Assembly: GCA_964030475.1 (NCBI GenBank)
Contig: CAXIPT010000001.1
Span: forward strand, 21,572,354 to 21,636,353
Length of the DNA: 64,000 nt
Direction: 5' to 3'
DNA from: Tethya wilhelma
Taxonomy: Eukaryota; Porifera; Demospongiae; Tethyida; Tethyidae
In this document: positions 45,474 through 56,292 of the stretch, piece by piece
Numbering within the stretch: position 1 is the stretch's first letter
How the letters are laid out: every line of letters begins with the position of its first letter
Notes under the pieces: model-generated
Seen by the model: only the letters and a program-made list of their open reading frames with translations
The model's database searches: none
What the model was told of the DNA's origin: nothing
Made by a program: the position numbers and the translations under genes

Positions 45474-47243
45474 ATGATTCAGGCATTAGAAATAAGTTTG
45501 CACCAGTTTTTGTGCATAGCGATCTTTACTCTCATAGTACAAGAATCGAGAAGTCAGCCATTGGACAACGATGAGATACAGTGTCCAATTTGGACCATGC
45601 CAACAAGTAATGGATCCAATGAAACCAATGAATGTGTATGTGGAAACAGTGCGAATTGGATTACCCTTTGTGAAAAAAACACTTCAGATGTTTACATTCT
45701 ACTCTATCATTGTATGTCATACAATGATGACTTCAACACGACAGTAGTTGGGAAATGCATGTACCATTTTCACAGTTCACACAACCGTGCCTTAAAATAC
45801 TACAGAACTATCCCAAAGCTTACAAAGAGAAATGATACAGCACTATGCTGGCACCGCCAACACAAGTATCAAACTGGCCTCATGTGTACTGAGTGTATCA
45901 AGGGATATTCCTATCCTGTCTACTCTTATAGTTTGGCCTGTGTTGAATGTAAAGACTACAAGTACAACTGGTTGAAGTACATTGCTGTGGCATTTCTTCC
46001 TCTCACTGTCTTTTACATCATAGTCATACTCTTCAGAATATCAACTACATCAGGAGCAATGAATGGATATGTCCTAGTGTGTCAATTGATTGCATCACCA
46101 ATAAATGTTAGAATGATTAGTACTGTGCACCAAAAAGAAATCTCAAAACTGGACAATGCATACATTTCAGTCCTTGGAGTTTGGAACTTGGATTTCTTTC
46201 GTGGACTATATCCCCCATTTTGCTTACATCCTAACATGACTACACTACAGACACTAATGCTGGACTATCTCATTGCTGTCTATCCACTGATACTCATCAT
46301 TTTCACTTTCATCTGTCTCAAACTTCACACTCACTACAGTCTGGTTGTTCGGCTTTGGAGTCCTTTCTACAAGTGCTTTGCTCTCATTAGAAACAAATGG
46401 GACATAAACAGATCTCTTATTGATGTCTTTGCTACTTTCATTTTGCTCTCCAACTTGAAGATTCTTGAGGTGTCCTTCTATATTCTCACTCCAAACACAC
46501 TCTATAATGTCACTGGTGATCCTATCCCAAAGAAATATCTCTACTATGATGGAAGTTACGTGTTCTTTGGAAAGGACCACATTCCTTATGCTTTTCTAGC
46601 CTTGTTCATGGTCTTTGTGTTCAACATCGTCCCACTGGTTCTTCTCTGTCTCTATCCTTGTCGCTGTTTCCACAAGCTTTTGAACTATTGTAATCTTCGC
46701 TGTCTTACACTACACATCTTCATGGACTCATTCCATGGTTGTTACAAGCTCCAGCCTCGAGACTACCGCTACTTTGCTGCTCTCTACTTGCTTCTGAGGA
46801 TTGTAAATCACAGCTTCATCCTGACAAATGCAGTTCCTCCTATGTCACTTTTAGTTACAGGAGTTGTGCTAATTGGATTGGCTGTCTGTGTTGCTACCAT
46901 AAGACCATACAAAAGACAATTATACACTGCTGTGGATGTAATATTGTTTGCAGATGTAGGGTTAATGTCTTTGATTGCATCTGCATATGGTTCACTTGTA
47001 TATTTCCAACAACACAATCTACTTCTAAACCTTACATGGTTTGTGACTTGGGTAATTCCATTACACATTGGATTTGGACTTATGCTATCATTTGTGGTAC
47101 CTCAACAATGTCTACTAAAACTGAAAGAGATGTTTGATCGTGTGAAATCGATCTTTAGCAACTCTACTCAATCCCAGGATCCTGTACCTTATCGCCTGGA
47201 TCACATGGACGAATACCCTCCTCTGCTACCACCTCCACGGTAA
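45474..47243 (+). CDS. Multi-pass Cys-ectodomain membrane protein, intact
   Basis: 589 residues in one exon, and the reference member of the family. Residues 1-27 are a signal peptide. Residues 28-166 are an ectodomain with 11 cysteines (37, 54, 56, 66, 80, 95, 125, 138, 141, 156, 159) and NxS/T sites at 46, 49, 69, 88 and 120. A membrane-proximal CTEC...CVEC block leads into the first membrane segment (about 168-188). Further hydrophobic segments include LIAVYPLILIIFTFIC, SLIDVFATFILLSNL, FMVFVFNIVPLVLLCLY, YFAALYLLLRIVNHSFIL and three more near the end, about 8-9 in all. The tail is polar and ends MDEYPPLLPPPR. No named family was recognised. The topology loosely recalls TRP-like or other channel/receptor proteins with Cys-rich leaders, which is only a guess. 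It was probably placed in the plasma membrane by its signal peptide. Confidence 0.85.
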   Translation: MIQALEISLHQFLCIAIFTLIVQESRSQPLDNDEIQCPIWTMPTSNGSNETNECVCGNSANWITLCEKNTSDVYILLYHCMSYNDDFNTTVVGKCMYHFHSSHNRALKYYRTIPKLTKRNDTALCWHRQHKYQTGLMCTECIKGYSYPVYSYSLACVECKDYKYNWLKYIAVAFLPLTVFYIIVILFRISTTSGAMNGYVLVCQLIASPINVRMISTVHQKEISKLDNAYISVLGVWNLDFFRGLYPPFCLHPNMTTLQTLMLDYLIAVYPLILIIFTFICLKLHTHYSLVVRLWSPFYKCFALIRNKWDINRSLIDVFATFILLSNLKILEVSFYILTPNTLYNVTGDPIPKKYLYYDGSYVFFGKDHIPYAFLALFMVFVFNIVPLVLLCLYPCRCFHKLLNYCNLRCLTLHIFMDSFHGCYKLQPRDYRYFAALYLLLRIVNHSFILTNAVPPMSLLVTGVVLIGLAVCVATIRPYKRQLYTAVDVILFADVGLMSLIASAYGSLVYFQQHNLLLNLTWFVTWVIPLHIGFGLMLSFVVPQQCLLKLKEMFDRVKSIFSNSTQSQDPVPYRLDHMDEYPPLLPPPR

Positions 47244-47730
47244 ACAGGACACACAAACTCAATAGTTCCAGCACAAACAGCTAGAATATTTTGTAGAGCC
47301 ATGTATGGAGTATAGATTATTGTACGAAACTATGGAATCATTGAGTGATTATCAAATAGACATGGCATATAATGTATGCAAAATAACTATAATGCATGAC
47401 AATAACAAAGCTACATTGTATTAATAGTGAAAATGGCCTCATGTGTACACAGCTTATACATTGGCTATTTCTGTATTGACTTCTCTTATAGTTGAGTTTG
47501 TGTTACCAATGAGACTGATTAAAGAATATATATTTCCGCGGCAGTTAAATTCTTCCACTCACTATATTCAACTACATCATACATATTTCGATCAGAATAT
47601 GATCAGTATAAACACTTCTACGTACACGTAAAGCAAATACATAAGTGAATCGAGTATACCTACATATATATGTTTCTTGCTTATTGGTTAAACCAAGGAG
47701 TTTCCCATTTCCTGTTTGGGAAACCATAAT
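47244..47730. other. Intergenic region
   Basis: A short piece near 47432-47515 (GGCCTCATGTGTAC, then TTCTCTTATAGTTGAGTTTGTGTT) looks like a degraded trace of the family's Cys block. Otherwise nothing is seen. Confidence 0.4.
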
Positions 47731-47850
47731 GCCATGTATATACATACAACCACTATTGTATGATTTGATTGATAGGTGTGGTGTTTATAATCCCCCAATG
47801 ATACACAAGAGGTGATATATATAGCATAAGGGGCGGCACACATTAACTTA
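47731..47850 (+). promoter_or_regulatory. Upstream block shared with the 45474 gene
   Basis: The block contains GATTTGATTGATAGGTGTGGTG and GAGGTGATATATATAGCATAAGGGGCGG split over 47760-47835, aligned to 45290-45380. It includes a TATATATAG run near 47815-47823 that could serve as a TATA box about 125 bases before ATG 47946. Confidence 0.4.
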
Positions 47851-47945
47851 GAGCATCAATATAATATTTATAGTACAAGAAAAAATGTGCGTGAGATTCA
47901 GCACAAGTTATCAGTAGAGAACTACTTGTGAACATAACAGCGAAA

Positions 47946-49779
47946 ATGATGCAAAAATTAGAGAAGATATTTCACCTTTATCTATGCTTAGTAATGATAA
48001 CTCTCAGAGTAGATGTATCAAGCAGTCAGTCGTTGAGAAATGGCAAGACACAGTGCCCCATATGGACTGTACCAAGTAATAGATCTAATGGAACTATCAA
48101 ATGTGAATGTGGGGCTAGTATTGGTTGGATTGTACTTTGTGACCGAAATACATCAGATGTTTACATTCAGCTCAATCACTGCATCTCATACAATGAGAAC
48201 TTCAACACCACAGTAGTTGGAAAGTGTATGTATCATTTTCATAATTCACACAGCAAACTCATTAGATACTACAAACATATTATACAGAAATGGAAAAAGA
48301 GAAATAACACTGCACTGTGCCAATTTACTCAAGAGTACGAATACAGGTACCAAACTGGCCTCATGTGTACTGAGTGTATCAAGGGATATTCCTATCCTGC
48401 CTACTCTTATAGTTTGGCTTGTGTTGAATGTAAAGACTACAAGTACAACTGGCTAAAGTACATTGCTGTGTCATTTCTTCCTCTCACTGTCTTTTACATC
48501 ATAGTCGTACTCTTCAGAATATCAGCTACATCAGGAGCAATGAATGGATATGTCCTAGTGTGTCAAATTATAACATCACCAATGAATATTAGACTGATTA
48601 GTACAGTACACAAAAAACAAACAATGAGTTTGGGTGATGCATGCATCACTTTTCTTGGAATTTGGAACTTGGACTTCTTTCGTGGACTATATCCTCCATT
48701 TTGTTTACATCCTAACATGACTACACTACAGACACTAATGCTGGACTATCTCATTGCTGTCTATCCGCTGATACTCATCATTCTCACATACATCTGTGTT
48801 AAACTACACACTCGCTACAGTCTGGTTGTTCGCCTTTGGAGTCCTTTCTACAAGTGCTTTGCTCTCATTAGAAACAAATGGGACATAAACAGATCGCTCA
48901 TTGATGTCTTTGCTACTTTTATCTTAATTGCTCTCTAACTTGAAGATTCTTGAGGTGTCTTTCTATATTCTCACTCCAAACACACTCTATAATGTCGCTG
49001 GTGATCCTATCCCAAAGAAATATCTCTACTATGATGGAAGTTACGAGTTCTTTGGAAAGGATCACATTCCTTATGTTTTGCTAGCCTTCTTCATGGTCTT
49101 TGTGTTCAACATTGTCCCACTGGTTCTTCTCTGTCTCTATCCTTGTCGCTGTTTCCACAAGCTTTTGAACTATTGTAATCTTCGCTGTCTTACACTGCAC
49201 ATCTTCATGGACTCATTTCATGGTTGTTACAAGTTCCAGCCTCGAGACTGCCGCTACTTTGCTGCTCTCTACTTGCTTCTGAGGATTGTGAACCATAGCT
49301 CCATCCTGACAAATGCAGCTCCTCAAATGTCATACTTAGTGACAGGAATTATGGTTATAGGAGTGACTGTCTGTGTTGCCATTATACGTCCATATAAACG
49401 ACAACGATACTCTGTCATCGATACAATACTTCTAGCCGATTTAGGTGCAATGGCATTGGCTGTATCTACGTATAAATCACTAGAAATGTTTCAACAACAC
49501 AACTTGATTTTACTTCATCTTGTATGTATTGTAGGCGGGGCAATCCCATTCCTTTTTGGATTTGGGCTAATTCTATCGTTTGTGATTCCTCAACAATATT
49601 TACTAAAACTGAAAGAGAGATTCGATCGTATGAAATTGATCATCACTAGAAAAGCTGACTCTACTCAACCCCAGGATCCTGTACCTTATCGATTGAATCA
49701 CATGGATGAATACCCTCCCCTCCTACCACCATCACAGCCGATAGAATCACATCACATCAACATAACTATGAATAACTGA
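47946..49779 (+). pseudogene. Multi-pass membrane family gene with one 4-base insertion
   Basis: ATG 47946 (MMQKLEKIFHLYLCLVMITL) is preferred over an upstream GTG. The ectodomain (CPIWTVPSN, HCISYNENFNTT), Cys block and core are intact to VFATFIL. There the sequence reads TTATCTTAATTGCTCTCTAAC in place of TTCATTTTGCTCTCTAAC: 4 extra bases near 48922 put a TAA in frame. The second part is open to 49779 and ends EYPPLLPPSQPIESHHINITMNN. As at 34719, a single lesion is present, so recent decay or an error is possible. Confidence 0.8.
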
Positions 49780-50069
49780 ATAGAGTATTACGAAAACTAT
49801 AAGGGTGCTCTGACATAGTAATCTGGTATTTATAAACGCATTACTTTCATGTGAAAATGGTGATATTCATAAACCACTAATGATATTCATACAAACTGTG
49901 ACATTGCTACATGCAAGCATGCAATACCACTACACTTGTGGTCAGGTATACTTATGTGTACATATATCCGGTCTTTTATTGCATTTCCTCAACTACTTCC
50001 TGGCATGCAGGATGTCATATGGAGCTGATACTTTGTACCAGGGTTCCATATTGGCTAGGACACATAATG
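49780..50069. other. 3' flank before the miniature element
   Basis: AT-rich, no gene. CACATAATG at 50061-50069 is the left target duplication of the element that follows. Confidence 0.5.
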
Positions 50070-50696
50070 TAGCCTCGTTCCTAGGCTCCTCCTTCGCGAA
50101 TATTTTCTTCGAAAATAAGGAAGGAGAGAGCCTGGTACTAGTAGTCACGTGAGTGACGTACTGTTTTACGTAATTCAAGTTAGTTAGCAAGAGAAACAGA
50201 ACAGAATACCGCGAACAGAACAGAATAAAAGAATGCTTGAAAAAAAACTACCATTTGCTTGTTCAAAGTCATTTCTTGTGTGCCAAGAGTTAAGATGTAC
50301 TTCTCAAACAGCGTTTGTGATTGTCGCTTTTGTTTTGTACCTTAGTTTGGTCAGACTGAAAGATTGAGACTGGACACAGAACCAAAAATGCTGATTCAGA
50401 GAGACTGCCATTTATCTGTTGCTATCTTTGGAGACTACTGGCTGCTTTTTTGTTGTCTATTCCCATCGTATTTTGCGTCTAGCTCTCTCAGAGCTCGTAG
50501 ATACGAAAATTTTTTTGCTAACATCAACTGACTGGAATACGTGATGACGCATTTTAGATAAAGCGCGTAATGCTGAGTATAGGCTCACGTCTACCAGACG
50601 TCTACCCTGTGCGTCACTCACATGACTACTGGTACCAGGCTCCTTCCTTATTTTCGAAGAAAATATCCGCGAAGGAGGAGCCTGGGAACGAGGCTA
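50070..50696. mobile_element. Mutator-like MITE, 627 bp, with 9-bp target duplication
   Basis: Inverted ends of about 85 bases start TAGCCTCGTTCCTAGGCTCC and finish GGAGCCTGGGAACGAGGCTA. CACATAATG flanks it on both sides (50061-50069 and 50697-50705). A 9-base duplication with long inverted repeats fits Mutator-like elements. The interior is non-coding, so it is non-autonomous. Only two mismatches in the outer 40 bases of the arms suggest a recent insertion. Confidence 0.85.
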
Positions 50697-51611
50697 CACA
50701 TAATGTATAATTCAGCCATCATAGTAAATCAGTATCAACTCAGCAAATTTGGATCATCCCTTTCCAAAATGATCCTATGTTTATATCTCGATCCTCAGTC
50801 GCTATAGCTTTTATAAGTGAACACACGAGACAAGTAACAGTGATCTTAAAATGACATAAATGTTTTTTTGGAGTCTTTTTTCTAATTAAGCATTCAGAAC
50901 CTGAGAGCGTAGATAGTGAAAAATCATACTTCTAAAGTAGAACATGCAAAAGCCTCTGAGAGTCTCTAGAAGTGATAGAGAGAAGCCCCCTGAAAAATTT
51001 TTTGGTGGCCTAAGTATGGACAGTTAGTTTGTTCAATATCATGAATATATAGTCAGTCATGCATGTAACCTACTCTATGTGTACCCACATAATTAACGGA
51101 AACTGAAAAAATAGGGACAAGAACAACTACTGAGCATTGTGTGTGATTGTAATTATTGATCTTTACATTATCTACACTTATTGTTTCAGAGTGGATGCAA
51201 GAAACCTTATGAACAAACAAAACCTTCCTGTATATGCACCTACTATCACAGTGAAAGCAAACATGGAGATAGGGCTTCAATTCTGACCAGTCATCATCAT
51301 ACACGATACAATTTATATACAGAACATATACAATGTCAAAATATGAATACATATAAAGGGGGATAAAGCAGCTTTGAATGTACACAAATATGGTATAGCT
51401 ATGAAGCAGGTATTCCCCTATCGCTCTAATTTTAGACATAGACAGGAAAACCAAAAAGAATCTTAAAGCATTGTAAGGATGATTCATTAATTTGATTACC
51501 TGGATTTAGTGACCTGACAACGACCCACAAGCACTCATGATTCTTTATAAGAGAGGAAGTAAAGGTAGAGTAAGTGAGTAAGTCTCAAAGAAAGAAAAAA
51601 GGCGACAAAAG
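50697..51611. other. Upstream region of the 51612 gene
   Basis: No credible gene. Bases 51245-51290 carry the GAAAGCAAACATGGAGATAG/GGCTTCAATT element seen upstream of the 34719 and 41623 loci. The leader near 51550-51600 is purine-rich. Confidence 0.4.
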
Positions 51612-53450
51612 ATGTTTCAAGGCAGTGCAAACTTACGATTTTGTCTCAAATTGGCATTCGTTTCAATAATCACCCTACATGTGTGTGAATCACGTGCACA
51701 GTTGTTGAGCAGTGATCGGTCAATGTGCCCAGTATGGACAGTACCTGAAGAAACCAACAATGGAACTATTGAGTGTAAATGTGGAGATGACATGCATTGG
51801 GTTTTGATATGTAACGAAAAAGCTCTCGATGTTCACATTCTACTCTATTACTGCATGTCTTACAGTGATGAATTCAATACAATGGTGGTTGGAAAGTGTA
51901 TGTACCATTTACATTCTGTACATAACAGGCCATACAAATACTATACAAACCTACCAAGATTGACAACAAGAAATGACACTAATGTACTGTGCCAATTTGA
52001 AAAATATTATGGTTCTCAGTATTACAAGTACCAAACCGGCCTCATGTGTACTGAGTGTATCAAGGGATATTCCTATCCTGTCTACTCTTATAGTTTGGCT
52101 TGTGTTGAATGTAAAGATTACAAGTACAACTGGCTAAAGTACATTGCTGTGGCATTTCTTCCTCTCACTCTCTTTTACATCATAGTCGTACTCTTCAGAA
52201 TATCAGCTACATCAGGAGCAATGAATGGATATGTCCTAGTGTGTCAACTGATTACATCTTCAATCAATGTTCGACTGATTAATACACTCCAGAAACAAAC
52301 AGTTGTAGAAGGAAATATATACATTTCATTCCTTGGAATTTGGAACCTAGACTTCTTTCGTGGACTATATCCTCCATTTTGCTTACATCCTAACATGACT
52401 ACACTACAGACACTAATGCTGGACTATCTCATTGCTGTCTATCCGCTGATACTCATCATTCTCACATACATCTGTGTTAAACTACACACTCGCTACAGTC
52501 TGGTTGTTCGGCTTTGGAGTCCTTTCTACAAGTGCTTTGCTCTCATTAGAAACAAATGGGACATAAACAGATCTCTTATTGATGTCTTTGCTACTTTCAT
52601 TTTGCTCTCTAACTTGAAGATTCTTGAGGTGTCCTTCTATATTCTTACTCCAAACACACTCTATAATATCACTGGTGATCCTATCCCAAAGAAATATCTC
52701 TACTATGATGGATCTTACGAATTCTTTGGAAAGGACCACATTCCTTATGCTTTGTTAGCCTTCTTTATGGTCTTTGTGTTCAACCTGGTCCCACTTGTTC
52801 TTCTCTGTCTCTATCCTTGTCGCTGTTTCCACAAGCTTTTGAACTATTACAATCTTCGCTGTCTTACACTACACATCTTCATGGACTCATTCCATGGTTG
52901 TTACAAGCTCCAGCCTCAAGACTGCCGCTATTTTGCTGCTCTCTTCTTTTTACTGAGGGTTGTGAATCACAGCTTCATCCTAACAAATGCAGTTCCTCCT
53001 ATGTCATATTTAGTGACTGGTATAGTCTTAATAGGAGCAGCCATATGTATTGCTCTTATAAGACCACATAAACGACTGCTATATACTATTATTGATGCAG
53101 TATTGCTTGCTAGTCTGGCTGCAGCATGCTTGATTGTTTCTTCATTCAGAACACTACAATTTTATGAACGTGATAACCTGGTATTTGTGCGTATCATGTC
53201 ATATACATCTGGAGCAGTGATATTACTGTATGGATTCGAATTAATATTAGTACTGGTGATACCTCAAAAATGTGTAGTACAACTAAAAATGGTATACAAT
53301 CACCTAAAACTAAGGTTTGCAGGAAAATCTGACTCCACCACTCAACCCAAGGATCCCATCCCTTACCGATTGGATCACATGGATGAATACCCTCCTCTGC
53401 TACCAGTAAAAATAAAGCAGGATTATAAGCAATATGGTCTACACAGTTAA
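51612..53450 (+). CDS. Multi-pass Cys-ectodomain membrane protein, intact
   Basis: 612 residues, the longest intact member. Signal peptide about 1-29 (MFQGSANLRFCLKLAFVSII), CPVWTVPEE, CMSYSDEFNT and a longer juxtamembrane linker (KYYGSQYYKYQTG). The core is the family standard. The variable C-terminal segments (SYLVTGIVLIGAAICIALIR, IIDAVLLASLAAACLIVSS, GAVILLYGFELILVLVIP) differ from the 45474 gene. The tail is DPIPYRLDHMDEYPPLLP plus a Lys-rich extension (VKIKQDYKQYGLHS). Nearly the whole gene from codon 97 on, and its 3' flank, is duplicated at 54740-56655. Confidence 0.85.
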   Translation: MFQGSANLRFCLKLAFVSIITLHVCESRAQLLSSDRSMCPVWTVPEETNNGTIECKCGDDMHWVLICNEKALDVHILLYYCMSYSDEFNTMVVGKCMYHLHSVHNRPYKYYTNLPRLTTRNDTNVLCQFEKYYGSQYYKYQTGLMCTECIKGYSYPVYSYSLACVECKDYKYNWLKYIAVAFLPLTLFYIIVVLFRISATSGAMNGYVLVCQLITSSINVRLINTLQKQTVVEGNIYISFLGIWNLDFFRGLYPPFCLHPNMTTLQTLMLDYLIAVYPLILIILTYICVKLHTRYSLVVRLWSPFYKCFALIRNKWDINRSLIDVFATFILLSNLKILEVSFYILTPNTLYNITGDPIPKKYLYYDGSYEFFGKDHIPYALLAFFMVFVFNLVPLVLLCLYPCRCFHKLLNYYNLRCLTLHIFMDSFHGCYKLQPQDCRYFAALFFLLRVVNHSFILTNAVPPMSYLVTGIVLIGAAICIALIRPHKRLLYTIIDAVLLASLAAACLIVSSFRTLQFYERDNLVFVRIMSYTSGAVILLYGFELILVLVIPQKCVVQLKMVYNHLKLRFAGKSDSTTQPKDPIPYRLDHMDEYPPLLPVKIKQDYKQYGLHS

Positions 53451-53829
53451 CATAAGTTAAACAACTATATCTGTGTACAATTGGTGCTAAGAATTAAGTA
53501 AGCTATACTATAGGAGAATGGTAGACAGCTAAATGAATTCTTTTAGTATATTTTGCATGAAAATATGTCGGAGTTTACATAGAGTTTATATATACTTTAT
53601 TGTAGGAAAAAAAAGAGTGTATACCCGTGGTTCACACATGCTTGAGGAATTCCTTTTACAATCCAACAACTATTCTACTGTCTGTTTGTTCAATGAATTT
53701 ATTTCTATACCAAATTATTTCACTTCTTATGTTTTTACTTCATGGGTACTTAGTGTCTTGTGTACTATGAACCCAAACATTTATAAATAATATTATACTA
53801 GTATGTGCACACATAGCGGCACCAAGCAC
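53451..53829. other. 3' flank duplicated with the gene
   Basis: It matches 56293-56655 with small indels, which sets the right edge of the duplicated unit. No gene. Confidence 0.5.
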
Positions 53830-54739
53830 TACTGGAGGGTTTTATCTGAACGATATCTGAAAAAAGTCTGAAGTACATATGAATTTGAAAGACAATGTGT
53901 ACCAAGATCTAAAGTTCATCTGAATTGTATATGAACATTTGGCGAGGAATATCTGAATTTTTGAAGACAAAACTAAAATGTCTTAATTCTATCTTTTGAA
54001 ATAAAGCAATGTCTTAGTTTTATCTCAAGTAGTATTCAGATGTTTGTACAGATCTCAAACATGTCTGAATCTGAATCTTCATTATCTGAATCCACAGACA
54101 TGTGCGCTACATGTGGAGGTCACGTGATCAGTAAATTTGAAAATTTTGAGAGACACGCATGGCCCAAACGATGGTAGAGCTCTGCAGAGGCAATCTAGCT
54201 GCCACAGAGTAGGATCCAGCAAGAAGATAGTTGTTAAACAGAAAGCTGAACTGCTCCAGAATGTCATCCTACAGTGCCCGCTACGATCAACAGTCATTTT
54301 GACGGTAAGTTTACAACTATAAAAAGCTATACTGAAGTTATCATTCATGATGGTAAAGCTGTTATCAACTTCGATTCCCCATTAAAATACTCTCAGATAT
54401 CACAACATAACTTGTGAGTCTTGTATCACTGAGTTGTAAGATCCTGAAAGGCTCAACTTGAGTGATAATCAGTTTCAGAAGTGCAATGGCTTGTTTAAAA
54501 GAGTAACTCAACAAGCGACAACTTCGAAATGAAGAAAACAAATCTTAGTTAAAAGTAAGATTGTACTATCATCAGACTGTATAGTTTTTGATGTGAATAG
54601 TAGTGCTGTACTATTATTGCAGGAATCTATGTACACTGCGGTGGAACTGTGGAACAAATGTCCGCAAGCTATGGTGAGCCATTCATGAAGTGTGTGCTTT
54701 TGTCCAGAGCCAATATTATATACATGTACTATCTAGCAC
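53830..54739 (+). other. Inserted segment with exon-like pieces of unknown gene
   Basis: This lies between the two copies of the duplicated gene and has no family similarity. It includes a short ORF at 54061-54177 (38 codons, Ser/Glu-rich start, then CATCGGHVISKFENFERH, a possible CxxC...H zinc motif). A stretch open to 54304 ends in the strong donor GTAAGT (VGSSKKIVVKQKAELLQNV...). An acceptor TTATTGCAG at 54622 precedes ESMYTAVELWNKCPQAM and a GTGAGC donor at about 54675. The pieces join in frame across 54304/54623, so they could be exons of a captured or unrelated gene. I do not recognise it. Confidence 0.35.
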
Positions 54740-56292
54740 ATATGTACCATTTACATTCTGTACATAACAGGCCATACAAATACTATACAAACCTACCAAG
54801 ATTGACAACAAGAAATGACACTACTGTACTGTGCCAATTTGAAAAATATTATGGTTCTCAGTATTACAAGTACCAAACTGGCCTCATGTGTACAGCATGT
54901 ATCAAGGGATATTCCTATCCTGTCTACTCTTATAGCTTGGCTTGTGTTGAATGTAAAGATTACAAGTACAACTGGTTGAAGTACATTGTTGTGGCATTTC
55001 TTCCTCTCACTGTCTTTTACATCATAGTCATACTCTTCAGAATATCAGCTACATCAGGAGCAATGAATGGGTATGTCTTAGTGTGTCAACTGATGACATC
55101 CTCAATCAATGTTCGACTAATTAATACACTCCAGAAACGGACAGTTGTGGAAGGAAATATATACATTTCATTCCTTGGAATTTGGAACTTGGATTTCTTT
55201 CGTGGACTATATCCTCCATTTTGCTTACACCCTAACATGACTACACTACAGACACTAATGCTGGACTATCTCATTGCTGTCTATCCTCTGATACTCATCA
55301 TTCTCACTTACATCTGTGTCAAACTACACACTCGCTACAGTCTGGTTGTTCGGCTTTGGAGTCCTTTCTACAAGTGCTTTGCTCTCATTAGAAACAAATG
55401 GGACATAAACAGATCTCTTATTGATGTCTTTGCTACTTTCATTTTGCTCTCTAACTTGAAGATTCTTGAGGTGTCCTTCTATATTCTTACTCCAAACACA
55501 CTCTATAATATCACTGGTGATCCTATCCCAAAGAAATATCTCTACTATGATGGATCTTACGAATTCTTTGGAAAGGACCACATTCCTTATGCTTTGTTAG
55601 CCTTCTTTATGGTCTTTGTGTTCAACCTGGTCCCACTTGTTCTTCTCTGTCTCTATCCTTGTCGCTGTTTCCACAAGCTTTTGAACTATTACAATCTTCG
55701 CTGTCTTACACTACACATCTTCATGGACTCATTCCATGGTTGTTACAAGCTCCAGCCTCAAGACTGCCGCTATTTTGCTGCTCTCTTCTTTTTACTGAGG
55801 GTTGTGAATCACAGCTTCATCCTAACAAATGCAGTTCCTCCTATGTCATATTTAGTGACTGGTATAGTCTTAATAGGAGCAGCCATATGTATTGCTCTTA
55901 TAAGACCACATAAACGACTGCTATATACTATTATTGATGCAGTATTGCTTGCTAGTCTGGCTGCAGCATGCTTGATTGTTTCTTCATTCAGAACACTACA
56001 ATTTTATGAACGTGATAACCTGGTATTTGTGCGTATCATGTCATATACATCTGGAGCAGTGATATTACTGTATGGATTCGAATTAATATTAGTACTGGTG
56101 ATACCTCAAAAATGTGTAGTACAACTAAAAATGGTATACAATCACCTAAAACTAAGGTTTGCAGGAAAATCTGACTCCACCACTCAACCCAAGGATCCCA
56201 TCCCTTACCGATTGGATCACATGGATGAATACCCTCCTCTGCTACCAGTAAAAATAAAGCAGGATTATAAGCAATATGGTCTACACAGTTAA
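54658..56292 (+). CDS. Chimeric membrane-family gene lacking its own signal peptide
   Basis: 544 residues from ATG 54658; an in-frame GTG lies at 54649. The first ~28 residues are foreign (MSASYGEPFMKC), and family sequence starts abruptly at 54740 (MYHLHSVHNRPYKYY), so the first half of the ectodomain is missing. From 54740 it is almost identical to 51612-53450, including the C-terminal segments and tail. However, the Cys block reads CTACIKG, with the same bases as 57243-59018 rather than the parental CTEC, and nearby silent sites also switch. That patchwork suggests gene conversion. Without a signal peptide its expression or topology is doubtful. Confidence 0.6.
   Translation: MSASYGEPFMKCVLLSRANIIYMYYLAHMYHLHSVHNRPYKYYTNLPRLTTRNDTTVLCQFEKYYGSQYYKYQTGLMCTACIKGYSYPVYSYSLACVECKDYKYNWLKYIVVAFLPLTVFYIIVILFRISATSGAMNGYVLVCQLMTSSINVRLINTLQKRTVVEGNIYISFLGIWNLDFFRGLYPPFCLHPNMTTLQTLMLDYLIAVYPLILIILTYICVKLHTRYSLVVRLWSPFYKCFALIRNKWDINRSLIDVFATFILLSNLKILEVSFYILTPNTLYNITGDPIPKKYLYYDGSYEFFGKDHIPYALLAFFMVFVFNLVPLVLLCLYPCRCFHKLLNYYNLRCLTLHIFMDSFHGCYKLQPQDCRYFAALFFLLRVVNHSFILTNAVPPMSYLVTGIVLIGAAICIALIRPHKRLLYTIIDAVLLASLAAACLIVSSFRTLQFYERDNLVFVRIMSYTSGAVILLYGFELILVLVIPQKCVVQLKMVYNHLKLRFAGKSDSTTQPKDPIPYRLDHMDEYPPLLPVKIKQDYKQYGLHS

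Noticed and set aside
46254..46580. Recurrent minus-strand ORF (LSKEHVTSIIVEIFLWDR..., also at 52482, 55324, 58152, 61713)
   Set aside because: It is the antisense shadow of the nearly invariant core of the membrane family; it recurs only because the sense strand is conserved and has no independent start, domain or spacing.
46739..47137. Alternative-frame ORFs starting MLQAPASRLPLL in several family genes
   Set aside because: They overlap the core coding sequence in another frame, vary in length between copies and lack features of a real protein.
51053..51487. 144-codon minus ORF upstream of the 51612 gene
   Set aside because: Low-complexity Tyr/Cys/Val-rich composition, no homologous frame upstream of paralogues, and it overlaps a conserved upstream region.
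54082..54348. 88-codon minus ORF
   Set aside because: It overlaps the plus-strand exon-like region and shows no recognisable features.
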